The notes below the pieces were generated by a model. The model did no database searches. It saw only the letters and a list, made by a program, of their open reading frames with translations, and was not told the origin of the DNA. This document shows, in pieces, positions 48,211-57,341 of a stretch of 64,000 bases of DNA. This stretch comes from Paraburkholderia sp. HP33-1 (GTDB lineage: Bacteria; Pseudomonadota; Gammaproteobacteria; Burkholderiales; Burkholderiaceae), in the NCBI RefSeq assembly GCF_021390595.1, contig NZ_JAJEJR010000001.1, positions 2,232,001 through 2,296,000 on the forward strand. Reading direction: 5' to 3'. Both the position numbers and the translations under genes were made by a program. The first letter of the stretch is position 1. Every line of letters starts with the position of its first letter.

Positions 48211-48623
48211 AATATTTTGTCGCGGCGCTAGCGCTTGTCGGCACTTCTGTGCTGGCTACCCCAGCCGCTCCGGTCGACGAAATCGCGAATCGGAGTGGAC
48301 TGCCCGCAAGCGAGGTCGCCGCAGCCCTATCGAATTGCGAAGCCAATCAAACCAGCATGAATCTCTGTGCATGGCGCGATCAGATCGTCGCGGAACAGCG
48401 ACTGGAACGGGTCGTCGAGGGCAAGATCGTCTCATCGGAGACCTGCAAAGCCGCGCTCGAGAAAAGGCTCACCGAGTGGAAAAAACGCCGTGACGCCAAC
48501 TGCGAAAAATCGGCCTCGCAACAATGGGGCGGCGGGTCGATGCTACCCACGGCAGTCGCGATGTGTAAAACAGCCGAGACCGAGCGCATGAGCAAAGCGA
48601 TCCAAGCCTCGGGATGCAGATGA
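48207..48623 (+). CDS. Secreted cysteine-rich LprI-like protein, probable lysozyme immunity
   Basis: 138 residues; the ATG overlaps the lysozyme stop (ATGA). A signal peptide (KYFVAALALVGTSVLATPA) directs it to the periplasm. The mature part has six cysteines spaced over 95 residues with a helical SETCKAALEKRLTEWKKRRD core. This resembles the DUF1311/LprI family, some of whose members inhibit lysozyme. As the partner of an adjacent muramidase it is best explained as protecting the producer's own peptidoglycan. The family match is approximate. Confidence 0.7.
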   Translation: MKYFVAALALVGTSVLATPAAPVDEIANRSGLPASEVAAALSNCEANQTSMNLCAWRDQIVAEQRLERVVEGKIVSSETCKAALEKRLTEWKKRRDANCEKSASQQWGGGSMLPTAVAMCKTAETERMSKAIQASGCR

Positions 48624-48675
48624 GCGCGAGCGAAGCTTTGGCAGCGGGGAACGTAGTCATCCGCGACGGACAAGA

Positions 48676-48711
48676 AAAAAGGACCTACGGTTTGCACCGT
48701 AAGTCCTTTTT
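48676..48711. terminator. Bidirectional terminator between the LprI-like gene and tRNA-Pro
   Basis: A-run, stem AAAAAGGAC-C-TACGG / CCGTA-A-GTCCTTTTT with one internal mismatch, T-run. It can end transcripts from both directions. Confidence 0.88.
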
Positions 48712-48712
48712 G

Positions 48713-48794
<82 letters not shown>

Positions 48795-48870
48795 AACAGA
48801 AAAAAAATTATAACAGACACTTCATTCGATTAGAACTGCCCCGCACGAACAAAGTGAACAGGCTCATGAA

Positions 48871-49287
48871 CTAGTGGCCCAGCAAATCGATCACGTTCTG
48901 CAGTTCCTTGCGCAGCTTCTCGACGTCGACGGCAACAGTAGCCGCCGACACCTCGACCTGCCCCGCAGGTCCCCCAGCACCCTCGCCTTCCTCGATCTGC
49001 GCATCCGGCCCACCCCCGCCATGCGAATCGAGCCGGTTGCGTGCCCCGTTGATCGTAAAACCCTGCTCGTACAGCAACTCTCGAATCCGCCGGATCAACA
49101 GCACCTCGTGATGCTGATAATACCGACGATTGCCGCGTCGCTTGACCGGCCTCAACTGGGTGAACTCCTGCTCCCAATAACGCAGCACATGAGGCTTCAC
49201 GCCGCATAGTTCGCTGACCTCACCGATCGTGAAGTAGCGCTTCGCCGGTATCGGGGGCAAGACGACTTTTTCGATCGTCGCTGTCAT
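48871..49287 (-). CDS. MerR-family regulator downstream of ihfA
   Basis: 138 residues. The N-terminal winged helix contains YFTIGEVSELCGVKPHVLRYWE and a wing YYQHHEVLLIRRIRELLYEQGF, as in MlrA/ConR-like MerR proteins. A Gly/Glu-rich linker and a short coiled coil (VEKLRKELQNVIDLL) follow, with no metal-binding cysteines at the C terminus. It lies 43 bp after ihfA in the usual betaproteobacterial order and probably belongs to the same transcript. Targets are unknown. Confidence 0.88.
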   Translation of the reverse strand: MTATIEKVVLPPIPAKRYFTIGEVSELCGVKPHVLRYWEQEFTQLRPVKRRGNRRYYQHHEVLLIRRIRELLYEQGFTINGARNRLDSHGGGGPDAQIEEGEGAGGPAGQVEVSAATVAVDVEKLRKELQNVIDLLGH

Positions 49288-49330
49288 CGTCAGTTAGCCG
49301 TGATGGGTTGCGCTAAAGCGCGCCAGTCAA

Positions 49331-49741
49331 TCAGCGCGCGAAGCTCGCTTCGGCGCCGTTCTCGACGAGCGCCTTCAACTTTTGACTTGCATGAAACGTC
49401 ACCACGCGGCGCGCGGCGATCGGAATCGCCTCGCCAGTCTTCGGATTTCTGCCCGGACGCTGCGGCTTGTCGCGCAACTGGAAGTTACCGAAGCCCGACA
49501 GCTTCACGCTATCGCCGCTCTCCAGCGCATCGCGGATCACCTCGAAGAACGCCTCGACCATGTCCTTCGCTTCCCGCTTGTTGAGCCCGACATTGTCGAA
49601 CAGCAACTCGGCAAGTTCCGCCTTGGTGAGCGTCGGCGTTTCATTGGAAACGACGGCGGGTGATGTCGGAATATCTCGAATCATGGCGCTGCGTTGCGCC
49701 GTAAGAAGGGCTTCGAAATCACTCGAGTTCATTTCATTCAT
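49331..49741 (-). CDS. ihfA: Integration host factor alpha subunit
   Basis: 136 residues from the ATG at 49741; another ATG three codons later is also possible. The last 95 residues match Ihf[45 protein letters not shown] and the DNA-intercalating arm [15 protein letters not shown] 40-residue N-terminal extension ([19 protein letters not shown]...) exists in Burkholderiales. IHF bends DNA for recombination, replication and transcription. It is placed behind pheT, as in Escherichia coli. Confidence 0.95.
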   Translation of the reverse strand: MNEMNSSDFEALLTAQRSAMIRDIPTSPAVVSNETPTLTKAELAELLFDNVGLNKREAKDMVEAFFEVIRDALESGDSVKLSGFGNFQLRDKPQRPGRNPKTGEAIPIAARRVVTFHASQKLKALVENGAEASFAR

Positions 49742-49810
49742 ATCTATCAAATGGCGCGCCAAGCGTAAAACAATGGATGCGGAAACAGCCGTGCAATTGT
49801 TAAATGCGGG

Positions 49811-52246
49811 TTATCCGCGCAACCGTGCGCCATATACTCGAGCCAGACGTTCCACCAGAGTTTGAATAGCCAGATCGACCGTTTCATCCTGAAGGGTTCC
49901 GCCAGTATCTTGCAAGGTCACCCGGAACGCAAGGCTTTTCTCGTGCGCGGCCAGACCACCGGAAGTGTTTGATTTTGGACGAAATTCGTCGAAAAGTGCA
50001 ACCTTCTGGACAGCCTTGCAAGCCGGCTCGGACTGCGCCTTCTGAAGCTCGTCGAGCAGCGCCTGGACCTCGATTTTCTGATCGACGACCACCGCAATAT
50101 CACGTCGTACCGGCGGGAATTTTGAAACTTCCGATGGAATCGGCAATACGCGTTGCATTAATGCTTCCGCTTCGATTTCAAACAGAATCGGCGCATGCGG
50201 CAAATCATATTTTTGCATCCAGCGCGGATGCAATTCGCCAATCCAACCCACTGCGCGACCATTCAATTCGATCCGCGCGCTACGCCCGGGATGCAGCGCC
50301 GGATGCTCGGCCTTCACGAATTGCGCGACTGCCGGGGAGACCAGTGCTTCGAGGTCGCCCTTCACGTCGAAGAAGTCGACCGCGCGCGCCGGCGCGCCCC
50401 ACTGCTCCTCGAGCGCGGGACCATAGGCAAGCGCGCCGATCATCTTCGGCTGCGCAAAGCCTTCGACGGTCAACTCGCCGGCCTTGATCGACGGATCGTG
50501 CAGGAACACGCGGCCCGCTTCGAACACGCGCACACGATCCGCTGCACGACGGTTCAGGTTCGTGCGCAGCACATTAATCAGGCTGCCGAACAGTGTCGTA
50601 CGCATCATCGACAGCTGGCTCGCGATCGGATTGATCAGACGCACGGGGTCGCTGTTGCCCGCGAAGTCCTGCTCCCACTCGGCGTCGACGAAGCTGAAGT
50701 TCACCGTTTCCGCGTAGTCCCGCGCAGCGAGCGCGTGACGGATCGCGTGGATCGAGCGTTGCGTCTCGTTGGTCGCGCGCATTTCGCTGGTCGCGACCGG
50801 CGGGCGGGCCGGAATCTTTTCGAAGCCGTAGATACGCGCGACTTCTTCGATCAGGTCCTCTTCGATCTCGATATCGAAGCGGTACGACGGCGGCATCACC
50901 GAGAACGTATCGCCGTCGCGCTCGAACGACAGACCAAGGCGCGTGAAAATCTGCGCGATTTCATCGGCGCCGATCGCAACGCCGATGATGCGGTTCGCAC
51001 GCGAGACGCGCATCTTCACGGATGCGCGCTTCGGCACGTTGACGATCTGATCGTCGACCGGACCCGCTTCACCGCCGCAAATGTCGAGGATCAACTGCGT
51101 GATGCGCTCGATATGATCGACGGTCGTCGCGTAGTCGACGCCGCGCTCGAAGCGATGGCCTGCATCGGTCGAGAAGTTGTACTTGCGCGAGCGGCCACGA
51201 ATGCTATCGGGCCACCAGAACGCGGCTTCGAGGTAGATGTTGGTGGTGTCAAGCGTGACCGCGGTGCTGTCACCGCCCATGATGCCTGCGAGGCTTTCGA
51301 TGTGCTGTTCGTCCGCGATCACGCCGACCGTTTCGTCGAGCTCGACCGTGTTGCCGTTCAGCAGCTTCAGCGTTTCGCCCTTGCGGCCCCAGCGTACGTC
51401 CATGCCGCCATGGATCTTGTCGAGATCGAACACGTGAGACGGGCGTCCCAGCTCGAGCATCACGTAGTTCGAGATGTCGACGAGCGCTGAGATGCTGCGC
51501 TGGCCCGAGCGCTCGAGACGCTCGACCATCCATTGCGGCGACTTCGCGCGTGCATTGACGCCGCGGATCACGCGGCCCGAGAAACGGCCGCACAGGTCGG
51601 GCGCCGAGATCTTCACGGGCAGCGTTTCATTCAGCTTGACCGGAGCCGGCTTGATTTCGAGCGGGCGCAGCAGTGCGCCCGTAATCGCCGACGTTTCGCG
51701 CGCGACACCGAACACCGACAGACAGTCCGCCTTGTTCGGCGTGAGCTTGATTTCAAAAACGGTATCGTCGAGGTTGAGCGTCTCGCGGATGTCCTGGCCG
51801 ATGGGCGTATCTTCCGGCAGGATCATCAGACCGCTGTGGTCTTCGGAGAGCTTCAGCTCGCGCGCCGAGCACAGCATGCCCTGGCTTTCCACACCGCGTA
51901 GCTTTGACAGCTTGATCGCGAACGGCGCCGCACCCTCTTCGGCCGGCGGCAGTTGCGCGCCCACCAGCGCGACCGGCACCTTGATGCCGGGCGCAACATT
52001 CGGCGCGCCGCACACTATGTTCAGCGTCGCGCCGGTACCGGCGTTGACCTGACACACGTTGAGCTTGTCCGCATCCGGGTGCTTGACGACTTCCAGCACC
52101 TGGCCGACGACGATCTTCGAGGTCGGCGGCGCGGCCGGCCGCAGGTCTTCGACTTCGAGACCCGCCATCGTCAACGCGTGCGACAGCTCGTCGGTGGTCA
52201 GTTGCGGGTCGACAAAAGTTCTGAGCCAGGATTCCGGAAATTGCAT
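49811..52246 (-). CDS. pheT: Phenylalanyl-tRNA synthetase beta subunit
   Basis: 811 residues from the ATG at 52246 (MQFPESWL). The N-terminal tRNA-binding domain has [25 protein letters not shown]3/B4 and B5 editing and DNA-binding-like modules occupy the middle ([10 protein letters not shown]), and the C-terminal FDX-ACB anticodon-binding domain ends in [11 protein letters not shown]. It forms the alpha2-beta2 enzyme with PheS and holds editing activity. It lies 160 bp after pheS; that gap has no recognised gene. Confidence 0.97.
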   Translation of the reverse strand: MQFPESWLRTFVDPQLTTDELSHALTMAGLEVEDLRPAAPPTSKIVVGQVLEVVKHPDADKLNVCQVNAGTGATLNIVCGAPNVAPGIKVPVALVGAQLPPAEEGAAPFAIKLSKLRGVESQGMLCSARELKLSEDHSGLMILPEDTPIGQDIRETLNLDDTVFEIKLTPNKADCLSVFGVARETSAITGALLRPLEIKPAPVKLNETLPVKISAPDLCGRFSGRVIRGVNARAKSPQWMVERLERSGQRSISALVDISNYVMLELGRPSHVFDLDKIHGGMDVRWGRKGETLKLLNGNTVELDETVGVIADEQHIESLAGIMGGDSTAVTLDTTNIYLEAAFWWPDSIRGRSRKYNFSTDAGHRFERGVDYATTVDHIERITQLILDICGGEAGPVDDQIVNVPKRASVKMRVSRANRIIGVAIGADEIAQIFTRLGLSFERDGDTFSVMPPSYRFDIEIEEDLIEEVARIYGFEKIPARPPVATSEMRATNETQRSIHAIRHALAARDYAETVNFSFVDAEWEQDFAGNSDPVRLINPIASQLSMMRTTLFGSLINVLRTNLNRRAADRVRVFEAGRVFLHDPSIKAGELTVEGFAQPKMIGALAYGPALEEQWGAPARAVDFFDVKGDLEALVSPAVAQFVKAEHPALHPGRSARIELNGRAVGWIGELHPRWMQKYDLPHAPILFEIEAEALMQRVLPIPSEVSKFPPVRRDIAVVVDQKIEVQALLDELQKAQSEPACKAVQKVALFDEFRPKSNTSGGLAAHEKSLAFRVTLQDTGGTLQDETVDLAIQTLVERLARVYGARLRG

Positions 52247-52406
52247 GGTTCTGTGTACGTTCTGATCAGGTTGGGTCCACGTCCGGCAGATGCTTCGTAA
52301 AGCCCGGTGGTCTTGCGACGGTTCAGCGGGCTCTGCCGGGGACGCTCGCGGCACGCACCGGGTGCGCTACCGCGTTCTAAGCTTTGTCGCGCTCGCGCGC
52401 GCCGGT

Positions 52407-53420
52407 TCAGGCGAATTGACGCAGGAACCGCAGGTCGTTTTCGAAGAACAGGCGCAAATCCTGCACACCGTAGCGCAGCATCGTGAGACGCTCGAGGCCG
52501 CTGCCGAAAGCGAAGCCGATGTAGCGCTCCGGGTCGAGACCCATGTTGCGGATCACGGTGGGGTGGACCTGGCCGGAGCCCGAAATTTCGAGCCACTTGC
52601 CCGCGTTCTTGCCCGTTTCGAACTGCATGTCGATTTCGGCCGACGGTTCGGTGAACGGGAAATACGACGGACGGAAGCGCACGAGAATGTCGTCGCGCTC
52701 GAAGAATTTCTTCAGGAAGTCGGTATAGACGCCCTTCAGGTCCGCGAAGCTGATATTTTCGTCGATCCACAGGCCTTCGACCTGGTTGAACATCGGCGAA
52801 TGCGTCGCGTCGCTATCGACGCGATACGTGCGGCCCGGCACGATCACCTTGATCGGCGGCGTGTTGGTGCGCGCGTAGCGCACCTGCATCGGGCTCGTAT
52901 GCGTGCGCAGCAGAAGCGGGCGGCCGTCTGCATCCTTGCCGTCGACATAAAAGGTGTCCTGCATGGAACGCGCCGGATGGTTTTCCGGGCTGTTCAGCGA
53001 GGTGAAGTTGTACCAGTCGGTTTCGATCTCGGGGCCGTCGGCCACGTCGAATCCGATCGTACGGAATATCTGTTCGACGCGCTCCCAGGTGCGCATCACA
53101 GGGTGCAGACTACCTGCGCTGGTGCCGCGGCCGGGCAGCGTGACGTCGATCGCTTCAGCGGCGAGGCGCTGGTTCAGGAGCGCGTCGGCAAGCGCCTGAC
53201 GACGCGCCGTCAGCGCGGCTTCGACCTGTTGCTTGACGAGGTTGATCCGTGCGCCTTCGGTCTTGCGCGTTTCGGGATCGAGTTTGCCAAGGCCCTTCAA
53301 CAGCTCGGTCAGCGCACCCGCTTTACCGAGAAAGCGGGCTTTCTCGTTCTCCAGGGTGGTGACGTCGGGGGCTTCTGCGAAGGCTTTTTGCGCGTCGGCG
53401 ACAATCTGGTCCAGATCCAT
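52407..53420 (-). CDS. pheS: Phenylalanyl-tRNA synthetase alpha subunit
   Basis: 337 residues from the ATG at 53420 ([11 protein letters not shown]), matching the length in Burkholderia; two ATGs 9 and 12 bases upstream are less likely. Class II motifs are seen: [31 protein letters not shown] and [21 protein letters not shown] for the phenylalanine pocket, ending [22 protein letters not shown]. It charges tRNA-Phe together with PheT. A terminator separates it from rplT. Confidence 0.97.
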   Translation of the reverse strand: MDLDQIVADAQKAFAEAPDVTTLENEKARFLGKAGALTELLKGLGKLDPETRKTEGARINLVKQQVEAALTARRQALADALLNQRLAAEAIDVTLPGRGTSAGSLHPVMRTWERVEQIFRTIGFDVADGPEIETDWYNFTSLNSPENHPARSMQDTFYVDGKDADGRPLLLRTHTSPMQVRYARTNTPPIKVIVPGRTYRVDSDATHSPMFNQVEGLWIDENISFADLKGVYTDFLKKFFERDDILVRFRPSYFPFTEPSAEIDMQFETGKNAGKWLEISGSGQVHPTVIRNMGLDPERYIGFAFGSGLERLTMLRYGVQDLRLFFENDLRFLRQFA

Positions 53421-53472
53421 TGATCCCATCATTTCAACGTCAGTGTTCTATCGAAACAAAACTGGTTCTACC

Positions 53473-53510
53473 AACAAAAACGGGGCTCGGTGAGGAGCCC
53501 CGTTTTTGTT
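53473..53510 (-). terminator. Terminator between rplT and pheS
   Basis: Stem AACAAAAACGGGGCTC / GAGCCCCGTTTTTGTT with a six-base loop; on the minus strand the second arm ends in a T-run, so it can stop the rpmI-rplT message before pheS. Confidence 0.9.
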
Positions 53511-53578
53511 GCAGCGTCACCGAGACTACCGGATGTTCGCTGCAACGAACCACGCAGTTTTAATTGCCAGAAGCGCAA

Positions 53579-53938
53579 TCAGGCTGCAACGGCGGCTTTC
53601 ACCTGCTGAACGATCGCAGCAAAAGCAGCCTTGTCGAACACAGCCATGTCGGCCAGCACCTTGCGGTCCAGTTCGATCGACGCCTTTTTCAGGCCGTTGA
53701 TGAACACGCTGTACGTCATGTCGTGCTGACGCACCGCCGCGTTGATACGCGTGATCCACAGTGCGCGGAACACACGCTTCTTGTTGCGGCGATCGCGGTA
53801 GGCGTACTGGCCTGCGCGCATGACCGCCTGCTTGGCGATGCGATAGACGTTATTGCGACGGCCGCGGTAACCCTTGGCCAGCTTGATGATCTTCTTGTGA
53901 CGGGCCCGTGCGGTAACCCCACGTTTTACTCGAGGCAT
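53579..53938 (-). CDS. rplT: Ribosomal protein L20
   Basis: 119 residues, full length: [20 protein letters not shown] at the N terminus and [20 protein letters not shown] at the end. It is a primary 23S rRNA-binding assembly protein and in Escherichia coli also represses the rpmI-rplT message. It lies 29 bp after rpmI. Confidence 0.98.
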
Positions 53939-53967
53939 GTTTCGCTCCTATGAGTGTCAGTTAAGGG

Positions 53968-54165
53968 TTAAGCGAACGGCAGCATTGCGCGAACGGAGTT
54001 CAGATCGGAATCATGAACTGCCGTGGAGCCGCGCAGATGGCGTTTGTTCTTGGTGGACTTCTTGGTAAGAATGTGACGCTTGAAGGCCTGACCGCGCTTG
54101 ACGGTACCGCCCGGACGCACCACGAAGCGCTTTGCAGCGCTCTTCTTGGTCTTCATCTTCGGCAT
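53968..54165 (-). CDS. rpmI: Ribosomal protein L35
   Basis: 65 residues ([15 protein letters not shown]...), the expected length. A 254-bp spacer separates it from infC, longer than in many genomes; it may hold an L20 operator or an internal promoter. I see no gene in it. Confidence 0.97.
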   Translation of the reverse strand: MPKMKTKKSAAKRFVVRPGGTVKRGQAFKRHILTKKSTKNKRHLRGSTAVHDSDLNSVRAMLPFA

Positions 54166-54419
54166 GACAACTCCATTATTAGATGGACATGGGTGTGCGG
54201 TCGGCCAGATGGCCATTTCCCGCCCTTCGAAACCCATTCCACTTGGTATGCAGACCGCCATACTGCCTGCGGCCGCTTTTCGGGAACCACCGCGCACTTG
54301 CATGCACGCCGTTCCGAAATCTTCCAATACCACGCCGGATACCCGGCACAGCATCAAACAAATCTGCGCCACCGGAGCACGCTCCACATGGCGCGCCGCT
54401 CCAGCCAATTGCTTCGCGC

Positions 54420-54944
54420 TTACTTCTTTTTCTTCGGAGCGAGCACCATGATCATCTGGCGCCCTTCCATTTTCGGCATCTGCTCGACCTGACCAACTTC
54501 GTCGAGGTCGGTGCGCAGGCGTTCGAGCATGCGCATGCCAATTTCCTGGTGAGCCATTTCGCGGCCACGGAAACGCAACGTGATTTTCGTCTTGTCGCCG
54601 TCTTCGAGGAAGCGGACGAGGTTGCGCAGCTTGACGTTGTAATCACCGTCGTCGGTACCCGGGCGGAATTTGACTTCCTTGACCTGGATGACCTTCTGCT
54701 TGAGCTTGGCCTCGTGTTGCTTCTTCGCTTCCTGGTACTTGAACTTGCCGTAATCCATCAAGCGGCAAACCGGCGGAACCGCTTGCGGAGCGATTTCGAC
54801 CAGATCCACGTCCTGCTGTTCCGACATTCGGAACGCATCAGCGAGTTTCACGATGCCGAGCGGTTCGTTCTCGACGCCGACCAGTCGCACCTCGGGTGCT
54901 GTAATTTCACCGTTGATGCGGTGCGCAGACTTATCAGTAGCGAT
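54420..54944 (-). CDS. infC: Translation initiation factor IF-3 with ATC start
   Basis: 174 residues if started at the ATC at 54944, eight bases after AGAGGA. The encoded N terminus [20 protein letters not shown] is the conserved IF-3 beginning. An in-frame TAG stands 12 bases before this ATC, with no ATG, GTG or TTG between; the next usable start (GTG at 54890) would delete 18 conserved residues. IF-3 genes in Escherichia coli use AUU for autoregulation by start-codon discrimination, and ATC fits the same logic. The gene follows thrS after 50 bp. Confidence 0.93.
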   Translation of the reverse strand: MATDKSAHRINGEITAPEVRLVGVENEPLGIVKLADAFRMSEQQDVDLVEIAPQAVPPVCRLMDYGKFKYQEAKKQHEAKLKQKVIQVKEVKFRPGTDDGDYNVKLRNLVRFLEDGDKTKITLRFRGREMAHQEIGMRMLERLRTDLDEVGQVEQMPKMEGRQMIMVLAPKKKK

Positions 54945-54994
54945 GTTACGTTTCCTCTAAAAATTAAAAAAAACGAGCCGGGGTACCAGGTGGT

Positions 54995-56902
54995 TTAGTT
55001 GAACGACTGCACGTCCTGGCGCAGACGCTCAATGAAGGCGTCAACAGGCATTACACCCAGATCGACACCACCACGGGCACGCACGGCTACCGTTTGCGCT
55101 TCACGCTCCTTGTCGCCGACCACCAGTAGGTACGGCACCTTTTCCAGCGTGTGCTCGCGTATTTTATAGCTAATCTTCTCGTTGCGCAAATCAGCCTCGA
55201 CTCTAACCCCTTGTTTTTGCAACGATTGAGCTACCGACTGCGCATATTCGGCCTGGCTTTCCGCAATATTCATCACGACGACCTGCATCGGCGCGAGCCA
55301 CGCCGGCATTGCACCAGCATGGTGCTCGATGAGAATCCCGAGGAAACGCTCCATCGATCCGACGATCGCCCGGTGCAGCATGATCGGGCGGCGGCGGCTG
55401 TTGTCTTCAGCGACGTATTCGGCACCCAGACGCTCCGGCAGGACCATGTCGAGCTGCAGCGTACCGCACTGCCACGAGCGGCCAAGCGCGTCCTTGATGT
55501 GATACTCGACCTTCGGGCCGTAGAACGCGCCCTCGCCGGGCAGCTCTTCCCACGTGACGCCGCAGGCCGTCAGCGCCTCGCGCAACCCCTGCTCCGCGCG
55601 ATCCCACGTTTCGTCGGTGCCGGCGCGCGCATCCGGGCGCAGCGACAGCTTGATCTCGACATTGTCGAAGCCGAAGTCGCGGTAGACACTCATCGCGAGC
55701 GTGTTGAAGGCGATCGATTCGCTGATGAACTGCTCTTCAGTACAGAAAATATGCGCGTCGTCCTGCACGAAGCCACGCACGCGCATCAGTCCGTGCAGCG
55801 CTCCCGACGATTCGTTTCGATGGCACGAACCGAACTCCGCGTAACGCAGCGGCAGATCGCGATACGAGCGCAGACCGTGGTTGAACACCTGCACGTGACC
55901 GGGGCAGTTCATCGGCTTGATCGCGTAGTCGCGCTTTTCCGATTCCGTCGTGAACATGTTTTCACGATAGTTCTGCCAGTGGCCCGACGCTTCCCACAGC
56001 GAACGGTCCATGATCATCGGCGTCTTGATTTCAAGGTAGCCGGCGTCGTTCACGCGACGGCGCATGTACTGCTCGACCTGCTGCCACAGCGTCCAGCCGC
56101 GCGGATGCCAAAACACCATGCCCGGCGACTCGTCTTGCATATGAAACAGGTCGAGCTGTTTACCGAGCTTGCGATGGTCGCGCTTCTCGGCTTCTTCGAG
56201 CATGTGCAGATACGCTTCCTGGTCCTCCTTCTTCGTCCAGGCCGTTCCGTAAATGCGCTGCAGCTGCTCGTTCTTCGAGTCGCCGCGCCAGTATGCGCCC
56301 GCGACTTTCATCAGCTTGAAGACCTTCAGCTTGCCGGTGGACGGCACATGCGGGCCGCGGCACAGGTCCGTGAAGCCGCCGTGCGAGTACAGCTTGATGT
56401 CGTCGCTTGCGGGGATCGATTCGATGATCTCGGCCTTGTACTTCTCGCCGATGCTCTTGAAATAGTCGACCGCTTCGTCGCGTGACACCACGCGGCGCGA
56501 CACCGGCTCGTCCCTCTTCGCGAGCTCCTGCATGCGCTTTTCGATCGTTTCCAGATCTTCCGGCGTGAAAGGACGGTTGTACGAGAAGTCGTAATAGAAG
56601 CCGTTGTCGATGACCGGGCCGATCGTGACCTGCGCTTCCGGGTACAGATCCTTCACCGCATACGCGAGCAGGTGCGCCGTCGAGTGGCGAATGATATCGA
56701 GACCGTCTGCGTCCTTGTCCGTGACGATGGCGAGCGCCACGTCGCGATCGATCAGCGCGGACGTATCGACCAGTTCACCGTCGATCTTGCCGCCGAGCGC
56801 GGCTTTCGCGAGGCCGGGGCCGATCGAGGCGGCCACTTCGGCGACGGTCACCGGATGCTCGTACTGTCGAACAGAACCGTCAGGCAAACGTATCGAAACC
56901 AT
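54995..56902 (-). CDS. thrS: Threonyl-tRNA synthetase
   Basis: 635 residues from the ATG at 56902. The N-terminal TGS domain ([20 protein letters not shown]) precedes the editing domain with [18 protein letters not shown], which contains the HxxxH site. The class II core has [20 protein letters not shown] and [20 protein letters not shown]; the C-terminal anticodon-binding domain follows ([18 protein letters not shown]). It heads the thrS-infC-rpmI-rplT group, as in other Proteobacteria. Confidence 0.98.
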   Translation of the reverse strand: MVSIRLPDGSVRQYEHPVTVAEVAASIGPGLAKAALGGKIDGELVDTSALIDRDVALAIVTDKDADGLDIIRHSTAHLLAYAVKDLYPEAQVTIGPVIDNGFYYDFSYNRPFTPEDLETIEKRMQELAKRDEPVSRRVVSRDEAVDYFKSIGEKYKAEIIESIPASDDIKLYSHGGFTDLCRGPHVPSTGKLKVFKLMKVAGAYWRGDSKNEQLQRIYGTAWTKKEDQEAYLHMLEEAEKRDHRKLGKQLDLFHMQDESPGMVFWHPRGWTLWQQVEQYMRRRVNDAGYLEIKTPMIMDRSLWEASGHWQNYRENMFTTESEKRDYAIKPMNCPGHVQVFNHGLRSYRDLPLRYAEFGSCHRNESSGALHGLMRVRGFVQDDAHIFCTEEQFISESIAFNTLAMSVYRDFGFDNVEIKLSLRPDARAGTDETWDRAEQGLREALTACGVTWEELPGEGAFYGPKVEYHIKDALGRSWQCGTLQLDMVLPERLGAEYVAEDNSRRRPIMLHRAIVGSMERFLGILIEHHAGAMPAWLAPMQVVVMNIAESQAEYAQSVAQSLQKQGVRVEADLRNEKISYKIREHTLEKVPYLLVVGDKEREAQTVAVRARGGVDLGVMPVDAFIERLRQDVQSFN

Positions 56903-56961
56903 TGCGTTCTCCGTGATGCCGACCGGCGGCGGCACATACAACCAGGGTCAAAAAGACAAAA

Positions 56962-56992
56962 AAATGCGGCCCCGCTTTCGAGGGGCCGCATT
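56962..56992 (-). terminator. Terminator of tRNA-Val
   Basis: Stem AATGCGGCCCC / GGGGCCGCATT, followed on the minus strand by TTTTTTGTC. It separates the tRNA-Val transcript from thrS. Confidence 0.9.
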
Positions 56993-57156
56993 CACATTTT
57001 ATGCAAACTTCACCGGCGAAATTGGTCCTCGACTAGCGTCGTTCCGAATTGCTTCCGGTCAACGTTCGCGGTGTCATAACCGTATTCGCCTTTTTTGCGC
57101 TCAAAGCGCTTACTGCAGTTTGCGAAATTCCGGCGAAGCCAGAATTTCATTTTCGT

Positions 57157-57233
57157 TGGTAGGCTCGATTGGACTCGAACCAACGACCCCCACCATGTCA
57201 AGGTGGTGCTCTAACCAGCTGAGCTACGAGCCT
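57157..57233 (-). tRNA. tRNA-Val (GAC)
   Basis: 77 nt with encoded CCA. Acceptor stem AGGCTCG / CGAGCCT, anticodon loop TTGACAT between CCACC and GGTGG, giving GAC, and T-loop GGTTCGAGTCC. Confidence 0.96.
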
Positions 57234-57341
57234 GAAAAAAGGAGAGTATATGGGGTATGGCGCGACTTGGCAAGCACTTTTATGCGAAGGCTTTAATTTT
57301 CCGTCGCACCGCTGTCGGGCTTTTTCCCAACCGCCCGCACC

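Noticed and set aside
53433..53578. A pheM-like phenylalanine leader peptide before pheS
   Set aside because: The rplT-pheS gap contains a terminator but no open frame rich in phenylalanine codons.
54890..54892. GTG start for infC
   Set aside because: It removes the conserved IF-3 N terminus and lacks a ribosome binding site; the upstream ATC fits better.
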